From: CAYRFF01 sp964436125
Lineage (GTDB): Bacteria; Bacteroidota; Bacteroidia; Chitinophagales; Saprospiraceae
Direction: 5' to 3'
Assembly (NCBI GenBank): GCA_964436125.1
Contig: CAYTBT010000035.1
Span: forward strand, 1 to 27,021
Length of the DNA: 27,021 nucleotides
Shown here: one piece after another, positions 1 to 8,709 of the stretch
Position numbering within the stretch: the first letter of the stretch is position 1
Layout: the number at the start of each line of letters is the position of its first letter
Position numbers and translations under genes: made by a program
The notes under the pieces: generated by a model
The model's input: the letters and a program-made list of their open reading frames with translations, nothing else
Told to the model about the DNA's origin: nothing
Databases searched by the model: none

Positions 1-115
1 TGAATTTTAAGCCTAGAAATTGCTTCCGACGTAATTTTTGCCATCCGTAAGCTTCTGCGGGAGTTGGGTTTTTCCGCATTGTACGTGCTGTATGTAGGAC
101 GAATTTATAGCTCAT
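1..115 (-). CDS. DUF559 domain endonuclease-like protein, N-terminal part only (cut by window edge)
   Basis: Reading on the minus strand from ATG at 115, the first 38 residues (starting MSYKFVLHTARTMRKN) match the N-terminus of two other genes in this window at 12534 and 20960, with a few substitutions. Those encode a DUF559 protein, a small family with a Vsr/restriction-endonuclease-like fold and an unproven role. The gene continues beyond base 1, so its integrity is unknown. Upstream the flank differs from the other two copies, so the shared unit here begins near the start codon. Confidence 0.8.
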   Translation of the reverse strand, partial: MSYKFVLHTARTMRKNPTPAEAYGWQKLRRKQFLGLKF

Positions 116-175
116 ACAAGGACTTTTAACAATGTAGAGAATATATCAAATATAAGGATTTTCTGGATCCATCCC

Positions 176-371
176 GTTTGCACCCTATCCCCCGCCTTTC
201 CCTCGCGAGGGAAAGGAGCTGGGAGTTGCTATTAATGAGAACTTACACATACTAATAGCACGATCTGAAGTCCCTCCATTTCAAGGGAGGGATTTAGGGA
301 GGGTGCGAAAAGCCGGAGAATGAGTAGCATTGTGAGTATTGTGCGTTTCGGTTTATGTGTGGGCGATAGGA
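176..371 (+). repeat. Composite palindromic repeat, simple form, copy 1
   Basis: Four blocks in order: a GC-rich palindrome around CCCTCGCGAGGG; a linker with GGAGCTG and 'GCACGATCT'; a palindrome CCCTCC-ATTTCAAG-GGAGGG followed by ATTTAGGGAGGGTGC; and a tail (about 313-371) ending near TTTATGTGTGGGCG. The same blocks in the same order recur near 8049, 11479, 17162, 20218 and 20376. No protein is plausibly encoded. It is a non-autonomous interspersed repeat; whether it moves by transposition or recombination is not visible. Confidence 0.75.
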
Positions 372-399
372 CACTGCGAGTTGCTGTGAACAGATAATT

Positions 400-870
400 A
401 TAATTTTTCTCTTGTTCTTTTTTGCATTGCCCAAAAAAGAACCAAAAAACGCTAGGCTGATGAACTTCTTCACGGAAAAAATCCGGCAGAAAATCCTAAA
501 GCCTTATAAACTCGCTTCTGGTTTTGCTCCTGTTTAACATCAGTCCATCAGATCTCTAGACTTCGTTTTTTCATCATTGGTTTACACTGCTTAAACATAT
601 AAGGCTTTTTAACGGATTTTCTTTGATTTTTCCCTAAAGAGCATAATGCCATCTCTTCCGATTTTTCAAATCGGATTATATTTTGCTTTTGTTCATGAAG
701 CCTCAGGTGAATCTGTGCAAGGAGCTTCCTGTCAGCACTTGTTGTCTCTCTTCATATTGATAATCTTTACATTTTAAGTCGCTATGCAATCGTGATTATT
801 GTATCTTCCAATTCCTGTTTTCATATAATTTTGAACTAAATTGATTTAAGTTTTATGTGGGATTAAACCC
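400..870. other. Gene-free stretch with an imperfect long inverted repeat
   Basis: No supported gene. An imperfect inverted repeat has arms at about 490-508 and 598-620 (core AAAGCCTTATA / TATAAGGCTTT, flanked by AAAATCC / GGATTTT) separated by about 90 bases. No other copy is present in the window. It could be a degraded mobile or REP-like element. Confidence 0.45.
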
Positions 871-881
871 AATCATCTGCG

Positions 882-1010
882 AGATGGCTGAATGAAGTCT
901 CGGCTCGTCCGAGGCCAATGGTCCTTGATCAACCATTGATGATGGATCCCGCTTTAGCGGGACTAAAGACAGGGCTTCTGCCCGAGGATAGGATTTAGGG
1001 TGGGTGCAGA
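882..1010 (+). repeat. Long-form repeat with serial hairpins, copy A
   Basis: The framework words GATGGCTGAATGAAGT (884-899) and GAGGATAGGATTTAGGG bracket four successive hairpins: CTCGG/CCGAG (899-913), CAATGGT/ACCATTG (916-938), TCCCGCT/AGCGGGA with a TT loop (947-962), and GGGC-TTCT-GCCC (972-983). Copies at about 11690-11810, 11884-12013 and 17271-17365 keep the framework words but have different stems, each still able to pair. Confidence 0.7.
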
Positions 1011-1216
1011 AAGGAAAGGAGCTGATGGTGCTTTATAGTGGTCCGAATGGAAAGGAGCTGGATTTGCTAGCACTGAAAGGAGCTGAGTGTGCTTTTTAAG
1101 AGCCAGATTATGTGACCATTCCGGAGCACTCCCCGTCTCGCGATGTAGGATTTTGTCCCGGGTCTTTTTGAATATTGTGGGTCTAGATTTCCTATGCGGT
1201 AACAAAATTTCTATCT

Positions 1217-1224
1217 TACATTTG
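1217..1224 (+). promoter_or_regulatory. Possible Bacteroidota -7 box (TAnnTTTG)
   Basis: TACATTTG fits the Bacteroidota -7 consensus TAnnTTTG and lies 74 bases before the ATG of the large protease gene. No clear TTG -33 element is seen at the expected distance, so support is weak. Confidence 0.35.
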
Positions 1225-1298
1225 CGGAAGCTAAAAACAGCGTTTTCACGCGGATATCTTACTATAAGGTAGTGACTGTGAGATGGTATTATATAACT

Positions 1299-4200
1299 AT
1301 GAAAAAAACACTTCTACTCTTTTTCTGTATTTTTTTCTTCTTCTCCCTTGACGGATCTGAGGAACTTAGTAAATATCGGCATCCTTTCCCTCCTTACGAT
1401 AGCATTCCACAAGTGCGCGATACATCGGGTCATGAAACCATTATATGTGGTGTTCTCCCACAACAAGCCCTTGCCCTTGAACAATCCGGTATTGAAGCGC
1501 GATACAGACGGGATATTTCACGGCATTTACCTGTTGAAGCCAGGCCGGCTACTGTCCTTACCATTCCCGTAGTTATCTATCTCATTCATCCACGCGGCAG
1601 CAGTCCGGGAACCGGTGCTGTGCCCTCTATCGCTGAGATTAAGAACGGATTACAGCTCATCAATCAAGTATGGAATGGCGGTGCTTCTTGTCATCTTGAC
1701 TTCAGTATCCATAAACCCAGGATACAATTCTGTCTCGCACAACGCGATATCCGCGGCATTGCAACTACCGGTATCGAAGTCATTACATCTGATACTTATG
1801 CTTTCCTCGATCAATGCCGGGAAGAGAAGGGCTTAAAAATGCTGCCTCGCCGACAATCCGATCGCTTTCCCACGACTGATTATCTGAATATCTATCTCGT
1901 CAAGGAAATCTGTGCATCCTGTAGCCCTTACGACTGCGATATCGGCGGATTTGCTTCTTACAGTGCTGTTCATGGCACAACACAGGACGGCATCGTCGTC
2001 GAATACAAGGCTTTCCCCGGTATCAGCAATAATTGCTCCCTTGCAGTAACTTTCCATCACGAACTAGGACACTATTTTAACCTGCTCCACACCTTTCACG
2101 GAGGGTGTAAGAATACCGATTGTCTTGCCGATGGTGACAAGGTCTGTGATACGCCACCGGACTCTTATACCTCTATCTATGCCGACAATCCCTGTATCTC
2201 CGGTAGGAGCATAAATTCTTGTCACAGCGATGCTGATGCGAACAATCCTGAAAACCCCTTTTCTACCGATGTTCCTGACCTCAGTAATAACATCATGGAT
2301 TATGCCCCGCCGGTATGTCAATCCTCCTTCACGGCAGGACAAGTACAACGCATGCGATGGACACTACAACATACAAGAAGCAGCCTCCTTCAATCCAAGG
2401 GATGCCTCCCTCCCTGTGTTCCTGCGATAAGCCTCAGCATTGAAGATGCTCCCAAAGTCGTAGAATATGGTGAGCCGTTTACCATTATCAATACCGGTTC
2501 AACCGCTTATCCCATGCAGTGGATTGTCGCCGGGCAAGTTATCCCGAGTCGTGATCTGCATTATACTCCCACGAAGGTCGGCTACCTGCAGATCGCCCTT
2601 ACCTCACCGGCCATGCAAGCAGGCTGCCACGATACCCTGCACTTAAGCATAAAGGTGGTCTGTGGCTTTACCGGTACGATACAAGGCCCCCGGGGTATGG
2701 TCTCTCTAGGCCAGGACTTGCAATGGGTCGTCAATAATCCCACTCCCGGCAGCACCATACGATGGTATCTCAATGATTCCCTCATCACTACAGGTACGAC
2801 CTTTCGGTGGACGGTGAATCGAAAAGGGCAGTCCTCCCTCAGTATTGTCTTATGTAAAAACGGCTGTTGTGAAACCGTCGATCGCGCCTGGATCAGTACC
2901 GAGAACTGTCCAACGGGAAAAGAGGGGATTCATTGGATATTCGGGGATTTAGACCCGGTTCACCTTATTTTTCAATATGATACAATAGAAAACCCAGACA
3001 TTACCACAGATTTTTTTGGTTATGAAGCCGTTGTTACCCAATCCGATCGTTACGGCCATCTCCTCTTTTATTCCGACGGGAATACGGTTTTTAACAGGAA
3101 TCACGAAGTGATGAAATTTTCCAATGGTGAAATACGTCTTGATGATGGAAATATTTCCACTACACAGATGGTCAGCGTACCATGGCCGGGCAGGGACTCT
3201 ATGTATTTCTTGTTTTATTCCTCCGATCAGAACAGAGATTATACCTATCTGCGTGCAGCGCTTATCGATATGCAAAAGAACGGAGGACTGGGTGAGGTGA
3301 TTTCCGATACCATCAAGCTTTTTGCCCCTTCCACAGAAAAGATTAATGCCGTCAGGCACTGTAATGGCAGGGACTGGTGGGTCATCTCGACCCGTGCCGG
3401 TACAGATGAGCTGCTTGCCTTCCTCGTCGATACCGGCGGCATTCACCGTGATCCGGTAATCAGTACCATGCTGGTCAAGCAAAAGTTTGGATTAGGTAAA
3501 ACTGGTGAGCTCGTCATTTCTCCATCCGGGAAATATATCTTTATCATAAATCCACTATGGGATCGCGTAAGCCCATCTGGATTTTTTCAGACTTTACCCG
3601 AATTTGGCACATTTAATTGTCATACCGGAAAATATTCCCCCATTGACAGTATTCTCCTCGATAAAGTCTCCGGTTATGCAGCTACTTTTTCTCCCGAGGA
3701 AAAGTATATTTATTTTACTTCTTTATTGGCAAAAAATGGCGTATTTCAATTGCCCGTAGAGCATATCTTGCGCTGGAAGAAAATTAAAAGGGGTACCATA
3801 AATAAATATGACAATATTGTCGAAACCGGGGGTATGGAGCTGGGGCCGGACGGGGCGATCTATTTTATCCGAGCCACCCATGGTGACGGTCTCGGCAGTA
3901 TAGAGTTTCCCGATCGTCCCGGACAAGCCGCACAAGTCATTCCCTATCCCGATCGCTTGCCGCTTGACTTCGGTGGGATTACACTCAACCTGCCGACATT
4001 CCCGGCTGGTATTTATCATCCCGGCAGGCCCTTTATCCGCGGGCCCAGGATGTATTGTGATACCGCTTCTGACATCACCTTTACTGCCGGCCCCCTGTGT
4101 ATCCCCCTTGACTATAGCTGGAAGGTTCACGGCAAGAGCCGTATCCTCTATGCTTCACAAGATTCCCTTGTTCTCGCGCCTGCTTATCAGACCGATACTA

Positions 4201-6044
4201 TCATTTATACCCGGACTACCGGTTGTGCCACCCTTTCCGATACCATGATCATCCGACCCGCACATTGCCTCAATACCTGTGAGCTTACTTTTCAATGGAT
4301 CACACAGGATACAGTCATCTGTCCGGGAGCGGATGTTTTCCTCAGATATAGCAGTAATGCCGTGTTTTCCCATATCTATCCTTCGCATGCCGGCATGCCG
4401 GCACTCACTGTCCGGGCAGGAAATATCACCGGCCCCGCTCCCCGTGATTCCGCCCTTACCTATTACCTTCACCTGGAAATGCAGCTCGGTTGTGATACCC
4501 TTATCCCCATTACCCTTACCCCTGCCGATCCCCTTACCCTGGAAAATTTTACTGTCGATACGCTCCGTTGTGCCGGCGATTCCCTTCATATTTCCTATAC
4601 GACGAGTGCCGCTTATCGGTATCTCATCAATCAGCAGACCGGTTCTATCCGCTCACTGCCACTATCCGGTGTAAGCCTTCCACCTTTCCCGGGCGATAGT
4701 TGTTATACCCTCCTTTTTTATTCCGCCGACTCCGCTTGCCTGATCGATACCTCCTTCTGCACGCGCATCGGCTCGCTTGTCTCGACTTCCACGGACTCTT
4801 TATCTATCTGTGCAGGAGATTCTATCCTCTGGCGACAGATGTGGCTGGATTCTGCAGGCCTCTATCGCGATACCGTCAATTGTGATACCATTTTTTCTCT
4901 GCAGCTCTCTGTCCTGCCCTTTATCCCTCCTACTTTCCTGACAGATACGACTTGTCTGTATGATTCTATTCACATTGATACGGCTATCTTACAGTCGGAA
5001 TATGCTTGTGATTCCCTGCTCATTACCACATATATTCCCGCTCCTCTTACCGTAATCCACGATACAACAACTACTTGCGATTCTAGTTTCCTCGGTATTG
5101 ATACGACGCTATTTTCTCATCCGCAGGCTTGCGATACACTCTTGATCACAAGGACACTCTATGCGGAAACACTTACTACAGTACTTACCCGGGACACCTG
5201 CAGTATAAGTCCTGTTCCGGATGATACCTTGCATCTTATCTCTACGCATAATTGTGATTCTCTGGTGATTATCCATTACAAGGTCTCCATACCCGATACA
5301 ATATTGATCGATTCCCTTGTCTGTAGTGCACAACAAGATGAAATACATCATTATACAGGGCAGGACGGTTGTGACTCTGTCGTTATTATTCACTACAATG
5401 TTTCTATGCCTGATACAACGCTGATAGATTCACTTGTCTGTAGTGCACGACAAGACGAAATACATCATTATATAGGGCAAGACGGTTGTGACTCTGTCGT
5501 GATTATACATTATAGGACGAACGGACACTTTCTTTCCCTTCCGCCGGTTATTGAGGCATCACAAGGCGACACGATTACTTTTGCGATGCAGAGGAACTTT
5601 ATCCCCGATACCGCTTTCTGGAATACCATTGAAGGGATGATCTCCGACCCTCTTGCCGATTCCATTACCATCATCGCAAGAGAAACCATCCTCTATGAAG
5701 TGACCTTTATCGACTCCCTCGGTTGTGTATATCGTGCTGCTGTTCAGGTCGTAGTCCATAAACCCGACCGCGCAGTCTATATCCCTACTGCCTTTTCACC
5801 CAATCATGACGGGATCAATGATGTTTTCCGCCCATTCTTCGGCAAAGTAAAACCGGAATCTTATCAACTCTCGATTTATGATCGCTGGGGTAGTCGCATC
5901 TATAGTTGTGCAGGTACGTCTTGCGCATGGACGGGCATGCATCGTGGTCGGCCGGTTACTCCGGGAGTCTATACCTATAGTATACTCCTTCATTATAAAA
6001 AGAAAACAGTGCGGTATAAGGGGGATGTAACGGTTTTAAAGTGA
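1299..6044 (+). CDS. Secreted M43-type metalloprotease with T9SS type B (CHU_C) sorting domain, 1581 aa
   Basis: The start is set at ATG 1299 because it opens directly into a signal peptide (residues 1 to about 20, MKKTLLLFFCIFFFF). A pappalysin-like zinc protease domain follows: HELGHYFNLLH gives ligands H254, H258 and H264 and general base E255, with a Met-turn NNIMDY at M333. The usual third-ligand context HExxHxxGLxH has N in place of G. Residues about 390-540 look like two PKD/Ig-like domains. Residues about 544-905 resemble the beta-propeller-like module common in Bacteroidota surface proteins (IHWIFGDLDPVHL, then LLFYSDGNTVFN). A Cys/Asp-rich CDS-repeat stalk follows, including two near-identical 39-residue units at 1333-1410. 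Residues 1494-1581 (YIPTAFSPNHDGINDVF onward) are a gliding-motility-type C-terminal domain, which directs secretion and surface attachment by the type IX system. Substrate unknown. It stands alone, with no operon partner, and its base composition is more GC-rich than the rest of the window. Confidence 0.9.
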   Translation: MKKTLLLFFCIFFFFSLDGSEELSKYRHPFPPYDSIPQVRDTSGHETIICGVLPQQALALEQSGIEARYRRDISRHLPVEARPATVLTIPVVIYLIHPRGSSPGTGAVPSIAEIKNGLQLINQVWNGGASCHLDFSIHKPRIQFCLAQRDIRGIATTGIEVITSDTYAFLDQCREEKGLKMLPRRQSDRFPTTDYLNIYLVKEICASCSPYDCDIGGFASYSAVHGTTQDGIVVEYKAFPGISNNCSLAVTFHHELGHYFNLLHTFHGGCKNTDCLADGDKVCDTPPDSYTSIYADNPCISGRSINSCHSDADANNPENPFSTDVPDLSNNIMDYAPPVCQSSFTAGQVQRMRWTLQHTRSSLLQSKGCLPPCVPAISLSIEDAPKVVEYGEPFTIINTGSTAYPMQWIVAGQVIPSRDLHYTPTKVGYLQIALTSPAMQAGCHDTLHLSIKVVCGFTGTIQGPRGMVSLGQDLQWVVNNPTPGSTIRWYLNDSLITTGTTFRWTVNRKGQSSLSIVLCKNGCCETVDRAWISTENCPTGKEGIHWIFGDLDPVHLIFQYDTIENPDITTDFFGYEAVVTQSDRYGHLLFYSDGNTVFNRNHEVMKFSNGEIRLDDGNISTTQMVSVPWPGRDSMYFLFYSSDQNRDYTYLRAALIDMQKNGGLGEVISDTIKLFAPSTEKINAVRHCNGRDWWVISTRAGTDELLAFLVDTGGIHRDPVISTMLVKQKFGLGKTGELVISPSGKYIFIINPLWDRVSPSGFFQTLPEFGTFNCHTGKYSPIDSILLDKVSGYAATFSPEEKYIYFTSLLAKNGVFQLPVEHILRWKKIKRGTINKYDNIVETGGMELGPDGAIYFIRATHGDGLGSIEFPDRPGQAAQVIPYPDRLPLDFGGITLNLPTFPAGIYHPGRPFIRGPRMYCDTASDITFTAGPLCIPLDYSWKVHGKSRILYASQDSLVLAPAYQTDTIIYTRTTGCATLSDTMIIRPAHCLNTCELTFQWITQDTVICPGADVFLRYSSNAVFSHIYPSHAGMPALTVRAGNITGPAPRDSALTYYLHLEMQLGCDTLIPITLTPADPLTLENFTVDTLRCAGDSLHISYTTSAAYRYLINQQTGSIRSLPLSGVSLPPFPGDSCYTLLFYSADSACLIDTSFCTRIGSLVSTSTDSLSICAGDSILWRQMWLDSAGLYRDTVNCDTIFSLQLSVLPFIPPTFLTDTTCLYDSIHIDTAILQSEYACDSLLITTYIPAPLTVIHDTTTTCDSSFLGIDTTLFSHPQACDTLLITRTLYAETLTTVLTRDTCSISPVPDDTLHLISTHNCDSLVIIHYKVSIPDTILIDSLVCSAQQDEIHHYTGQDGCDSVVIIHYNVSMPDTTLIDSLVCSARQDEIHHYIGQDGCDSVVIIHYRTNGHFLSLPPVIEASQGDTITFAMQRNFIPDTAFWNTIEGMISDPLADSITIIARETILYEVTFIDSLGCVYRAAVQVVVHKPDRAVYIPTAFSPNHDGINDVFRPFFGKVKPESYQLSIYDRWGSRIYSCAGTSCAWTGMHRGRPVTPGVYTYSILLHYKKKTVRYKGDVTVLK
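5295..5528 (+). repeat. Two in-frame 117-bp tandem units in the protease stalk
   Basis: Units at 5295-5411 and 5412-5528 encode nearly identical 39-residue repeats (DTxLIDSLVCSAxQDEIHHY, then GQDGCDSVVIIHY). Many codon third positions differ while the protein is kept, so the duplication is not fresh. A more divergent copy precedes it. Confidence 0.8.
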
Positions 6045-6261
6045 GGATAACAAGGAGGATCTTGAGGTGGAATGGTAGGGGGAGACCGAGATAGAGGTGT
6101 GTTAGTGATCCGATGGAAAAGGAGCTGAATATGTGCTTTTTTAAGTTGATTAAAAGTCTTTTGAATTTTAAAGGAGCTTGCTTAATTAGAGGAAGTACCA
6201 TAGCTGTCGAATGGAGAATTATTATTATCGGTTTAACAATCTTTCCTTACCCACAAGATTA

Positions 6262-6558
6262 TTACCTCGCTTCCCATCGTTCCGGATTTAAAGAAGTATG
6301 AAATACAGCCCTTACGATAACTATTTTCTTTGCTTCGTTAATCGTATAGTGTATAATAAATGGGAATTTCTTGAGGGGAAGACAATGGACCTTATCATAA
6401 CGTTTCCTAAAGTGTGGAGTTTTACCTAATATTTCAAGATAAGTATCAAGCTCATTCTTTAGTTTATCTCCCAGCCCGGCTTGTTCATTTTCATAGTAAT
6501 CAATAGCTCGGCGAATATCTTTCAGAGCAAGTGGTTCTATAAGGACACGAAATCCCAT
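6262..6558 (-). CDS. RelE/ParE-family toxin
   Basis: 98 residues, the usual size for the family. The N-terminus (VLIEPLALKDIRRAIDYYE), the central 'R..YDKV.CLPLKKFPFIIHY' strand pair and the C-terminal 'VRAVFHTSLNPERW' match the ParE/RelE fold. Known family roles are ribosome-dependent mRNA cleavage (RelE) or gyrase poisoning (ParE); this sequence looks closer to ParE, but the target cannot be decided here. It lies one base downstream of its antitoxin gene, in the same direction, as expected for a type II pair. Confidence 0.88.
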   Translation of the reverse strand: MGFRVLIEPLALKDIRRAIDYYENEQAGLGDKLKNELDTYLEILGKTPHFRKRYDKVHCLPLKKFPFIIHYTINEAKKIVIVRAVFHTSLNPERWEAR

Positions 6559-6559
6559 T

Positions 6560-6769
6560 TTACGCTTCTTTGTCAGACGTAAGTTTATCGCGGACTTCGT
6601 CCCAAGGTATTAAATCCTCGGCTCGAGAGTCATTTATCCGTTTCCTTACCTCTTCTTTATGCCATTCAGGAATCTCGGTTTCAGAAACGACTTTTACATC
6701 GAGATACTTGAAAAGTTCCATAAAAAAGTCGAGTTTTTGCTCTGGTATTTTAAGTGTTATTTCTTTCAT
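6560..6769 (-). CDS. Antitoxin partner of the RelE/ParE toxin
   Basis: 69 residues (MKEITLKIPEQKLDFFMELF... then EEVRKRINDSRAEDLIPWDEVRDKL). The second half has the 'R...DLIPWDEV' toxin-wrapping segment of Bacteroidota addiction-module antitoxins; the first half probably dimerises and binds DNA. It precedes the toxin with one base between them, the classical order for autoregulated TA operons. A stub of a paralogous antitoxin sits at 20150-20197. Upstream (6832-7040) lies a repeat block shared with two other TA loci. Confidence 0.85.
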   Translation of the reverse strand: MKEITLKIPEQKLDFFMELFKYLDVKVVSETEIPEWHKEEVRKRINDSRAEDLIPWDEVRDKLTSDKEA

Positions 6770-6831
6770 CTTCCTAACCCTGAGTTTAATATGTTCTTGA
6801 TATCATTTGTATAAGCTAGATAAGAAGAAAA

Positions 6832-7040
6832 AAGTTTCTTGGTAGGATTATTATTGCATGTTCAAAGCCTTTGGTGGACATAATATTAAGCGGGATTTGT
6901 AAGAATAGAGGTATGCTGAAACATTGAGGTTTGGGAAAGCTTGCAAGATTTTTCCATAGAGAAAATGATATTAAAATCAACTCAACCATGAACACACTAC
7001 TCCGATTCCGCCTTGTGTTACCATTATAAATGATGATGTT
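6832..7040. repeat. TA-associated flank repeat, copy 1
   Basis: The block 6832-6940 (GTTTCTTGGTAGGATTATTA and onward) recurs at 8988-9112, upstream of another antitoxin. The block 6945-7040 (AAATGATATTAAAATC, then GTTACCATTATAAA) recurs at 21097-21180, upstream of the HTH/PIN pair. It fills most of the gene-free 6770-7154 gap and has no coding potential. Confidence 0.7.
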
Positions 7041-7154
7041 ATCTTGGATATCTATGATTTCATTCTAAAAGTGGGCATTTAAAATTGTAGCTTATGCTAT
7101 ATGGTTGACTCGTTCAGTACTGAATAAATGATTGATAGATTTTTATCAATTGTC

Positions 7155-7613
7155 TTATTCTTCCCCTGCCTGCTTTAAGGCTTCATGTTCAAGAGCAGAA
7201 GACAGGCGGAAGTCGGTCTTTTTGATTTCTTTTAAGATTGGTTTTATACTCGGAATAATTCCTATTAATTTGGCTTTGACTATCACGCCTATAGTTCCCG
7301 TAACCTTCAACCCAAGCTGCCGTGCAATTTTCCGAGCCTTATTATCATCTAAAATGATGGTAGAAGCCGGATTTTCTATTGCAAGAGCTATTGCACTCGA
7401 TTCCCCTTTATCCAATTGAAGTTCAAGTAGCCTCTGAGTTGATACATGTTTAACATTGAGCATCTTAATCCAATACGGTAAATTTTCTCCATATTCTTCT
7501 ACAATCTCCGGTGTAATAATAATCTCCCGATAGACCTTCCGTAAAAGATCTAGGTGGTTGATATTACTCAACACTATTAAGCAACTCGTATCCGAAATGA
7601 TAAGATCAGGCAT
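7155..7613 (-). CDS. DUF3368 PIN-like ribonuclease toxin
   Basis: 152 residues. The opening IISDTSCLIVLSNI carries the first PIN-domain acidic residue; LDKGESSAIALAIE carries a conserved E in the helix, and ILDDNKARKIARQLGLKVTGTIGVI is the DUF3368 signature with the later Asp pair. PIN toxins are Mg-dependent ribonucleases. The start overlaps the end of the upstream UPF0175 gene by 8 bases, implying translational coupling. No truncation is seen. Confidence 0.9.
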   Translation of the reverse strand: MPDLIISDTSCLIVLSNINHLDLLRKVYREIIITPEIVEEYGENLPYWIKMLNVKHVSTQRLLELQLDKGESSAIALAIENPASTIILDDNKARKIARQLGLKVTGTIGVIVKAKLIGIIPSIKPILKEIKKTDFRLSSALEHEALKQAGEE

Positions 7614-7833
7614 TGGCTATATCACTAGAGAGCTCAGATGGTGGATAGTTGAAAATTGAAACTCCGTATTTGGCGAGTATTTCAGCAAATGTTCTTTTAG
7701 ACAATCCCGCAAGCTCTGCTGCTTGTCCCAGTGAAAGCTTCCCTTGTTCATACAATGTGCCGGCAATGAGGAGGAGAAGTTCCTTCTCATCTATATTTAA
7801 ATTATCCGGTATTTCCAATGTCAGAACACTCAT
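7606..7833 (-). CDS. UPF0175 family antitoxin
   Basis: 75 residues. It starts MSVLTLEIPDNLNIDEKEL and contains the helix-turn-helix-like segment SLGQAAELAGLSKRTFAEIL typical of UPF0175, the common partner of DUF3368 toxins. It lies upstream of the toxin with an 8-base overlap. A good promoter match ends 5 bases before the ATG, so the message may be leaderless. Confidence 0.9.
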   Translation of the reverse strand: MSVLTLEIPDNLNIDEKELLLLIAGTLYEQGKLSLGQAAELAGLSKRTFAEILAKYGVSIFNYPPSELSSDIANA

Positions 7834-7837
7834 ACTT

Positions 7838-7868
7838 CAAATCTACGCTTATATACTGTATTCTTCAA
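7838..7868 (-). promoter_or_regulatory. Bacteroidota promoter of the UPF0175/DUF3368 operon
   Basis: On the minus strand TTG (7868-7866), a 20-base spacer and TAGATTTG (7845-7838) match the TTG / TAnnTTTG promoter pattern. The predicted start of transcription falls at or within a few bases of the ATG at 7833. Confidence 0.6.
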
Positions 7869-8048
7869 GCGATTTATGCATTTATTGACACTTTACCCTG
7901 TATAACAGAATCCTTATTGAAATAATTCCATACGATATGTATTTCACCTCAAAAATGATTCACTAAATACGGTTTAATTGTATAATGTAGTCTATCTGAA
8001 ACCTTGCGGTTTTTTACAGAGAGGAAAAGTACGATTTCAAAGTCTGTC

Positions 8049-8189
8049 CTTTTTGCACCCTTCCCCCGCCTTTCCCTTACGAAGGGAAAGGAGCTGATTG
8101 TGCTATTAAGTTGTAGAGTTATTACTGGAAGCACGATCTAAAAGTCCCTCCATTTCAAGGGAGGGATTTAGGGAGGGTGCAGAAAGGAA
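8049..8189 (+). repeat. Composite palindromic repeat, simple form, copy 2
   Basis: Same block order as the copy at 176: GCACCCTTCCCCCGCC, a palindrome around CCCTTACGAAGGG, GGAGCTGATTGTGC, a linker, CCCTCC-ATTTCAAG-GGAGGG, then ATTTAGGGAGGGTGC. A further half copy lies at about 8252-8292. With the units that follow, it fills the gene-free 7870-8585 stretch. Confidence 0.75.
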
Positions 8190-8297
8190 AGCTCGCAAGG
8201 TTTTTTAGAGAGAGGAAAAGTACGAATTAAAAGTCTTTTCATTTGCACCCTATCCCAACCTCTCCCTTGATATGGAAAGGAGCTGATTGTGCAAAGG

Positions 8298-8482
8298 ATT
8301 CTGGTTGGAACCATAGCTTCACAATCCCACGGTCGCTGCGCTCCCTCAAGGCTTATGAATCTATGGTTTTAACGTAGGATTCATAAGCCTATGAATTTTG
8401 TCTTGACAAGAGGAAAGACAAAAGAACGGATTGTGAAGCCTGAGTTTTTCTTCAAAATTCTTCGGGCTCAGCAACCGCGTCC
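8298..8482 (+). repeat. 185-bp palindromic element, copy 1
   Basis: Identical by eye to 12626-12810. Nested inverted repeats: an outer pair GCTTCACAATCC / GGATTGTGAAGC, and an inner hairpin AGGCTTATGAATC / GATTCATAAGCCT. In both places it sits between the GGAGC end of the composite repeat's 5' half and a 'ggctccgcc/gaggata' 3' half, so it behaves as an exchangeable module. No coding capacity; MITE-like. Confidence 0.75.
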
Positions 8483-8608
8483 GCCTCTGATGACCTAAAG
8501 ACACGGCTCCGCCCTAAGGATAAGATTTAGGAAGGGTGCAGAAAGACGGAGAATGAGAAGCATTGTGAGTATTGTGCTTTTAGGTTTATGTGTGGGCGGT
8601 AATTAGGC
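8483..8608 (+). repeat. 3' half and tail of the composite repeat
   Basis: Contains 'GACCTAAAGACACGGCTCCG', 'GATTTAGGAAGGGTGCAGAA' and the tail near TTTATGTGTGGGCGG seen also at 313-371 and 20320-20375. The tail overlaps the broken end of the adjacent toxin gene, so this is the probable truncation junction. Confidence 0.6.
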
Positions 8609-8708
8609 TGGACGCAAATAGGGATGAGGTTGTTGTTATAAAAATTACAAATCGGTATTTAGCAATATCTGCTTTAGCTTTATCCGTAAAGTCAAGATGA
8701 TAGTTCAT
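8586..8708 (-). pseudogene. YoeB-like toxin stub, broken at a repeat
   Basis: ATG at 8708, one base after the antitoxin stop, opens with MNYHLDFTDKAKADIAKY, the N-terminal strand/helix of YoeB/Txe toxins and comparable to MTYIIKLTPEAISDIHKFK at 22679. After about 18 residues the similarity ends and the frame runs into repeat tail sequence, stopping at 8586. All catalytic C-terminal residues are absent, so no toxin can be made. Confidence 0.7.
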
Positions 8709-8709
8709 T

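Noticed and set aside
2949..3482. 177-codon antisense frame, and other minus-strand frames inside 1299-6044
   Set aside because: The plus-strand frame has clear domains throughout; the antisense frames are by-products of its codon use and GC content.
6113..6301. 62-codon plus-strand frame between the protease and the RelE/ParE gene
   Set aside because: Begins in a degraded repeat word (GGAGCTGAATATGTGC), overlaps the end of the toxin gene and has no recognisable protein features.
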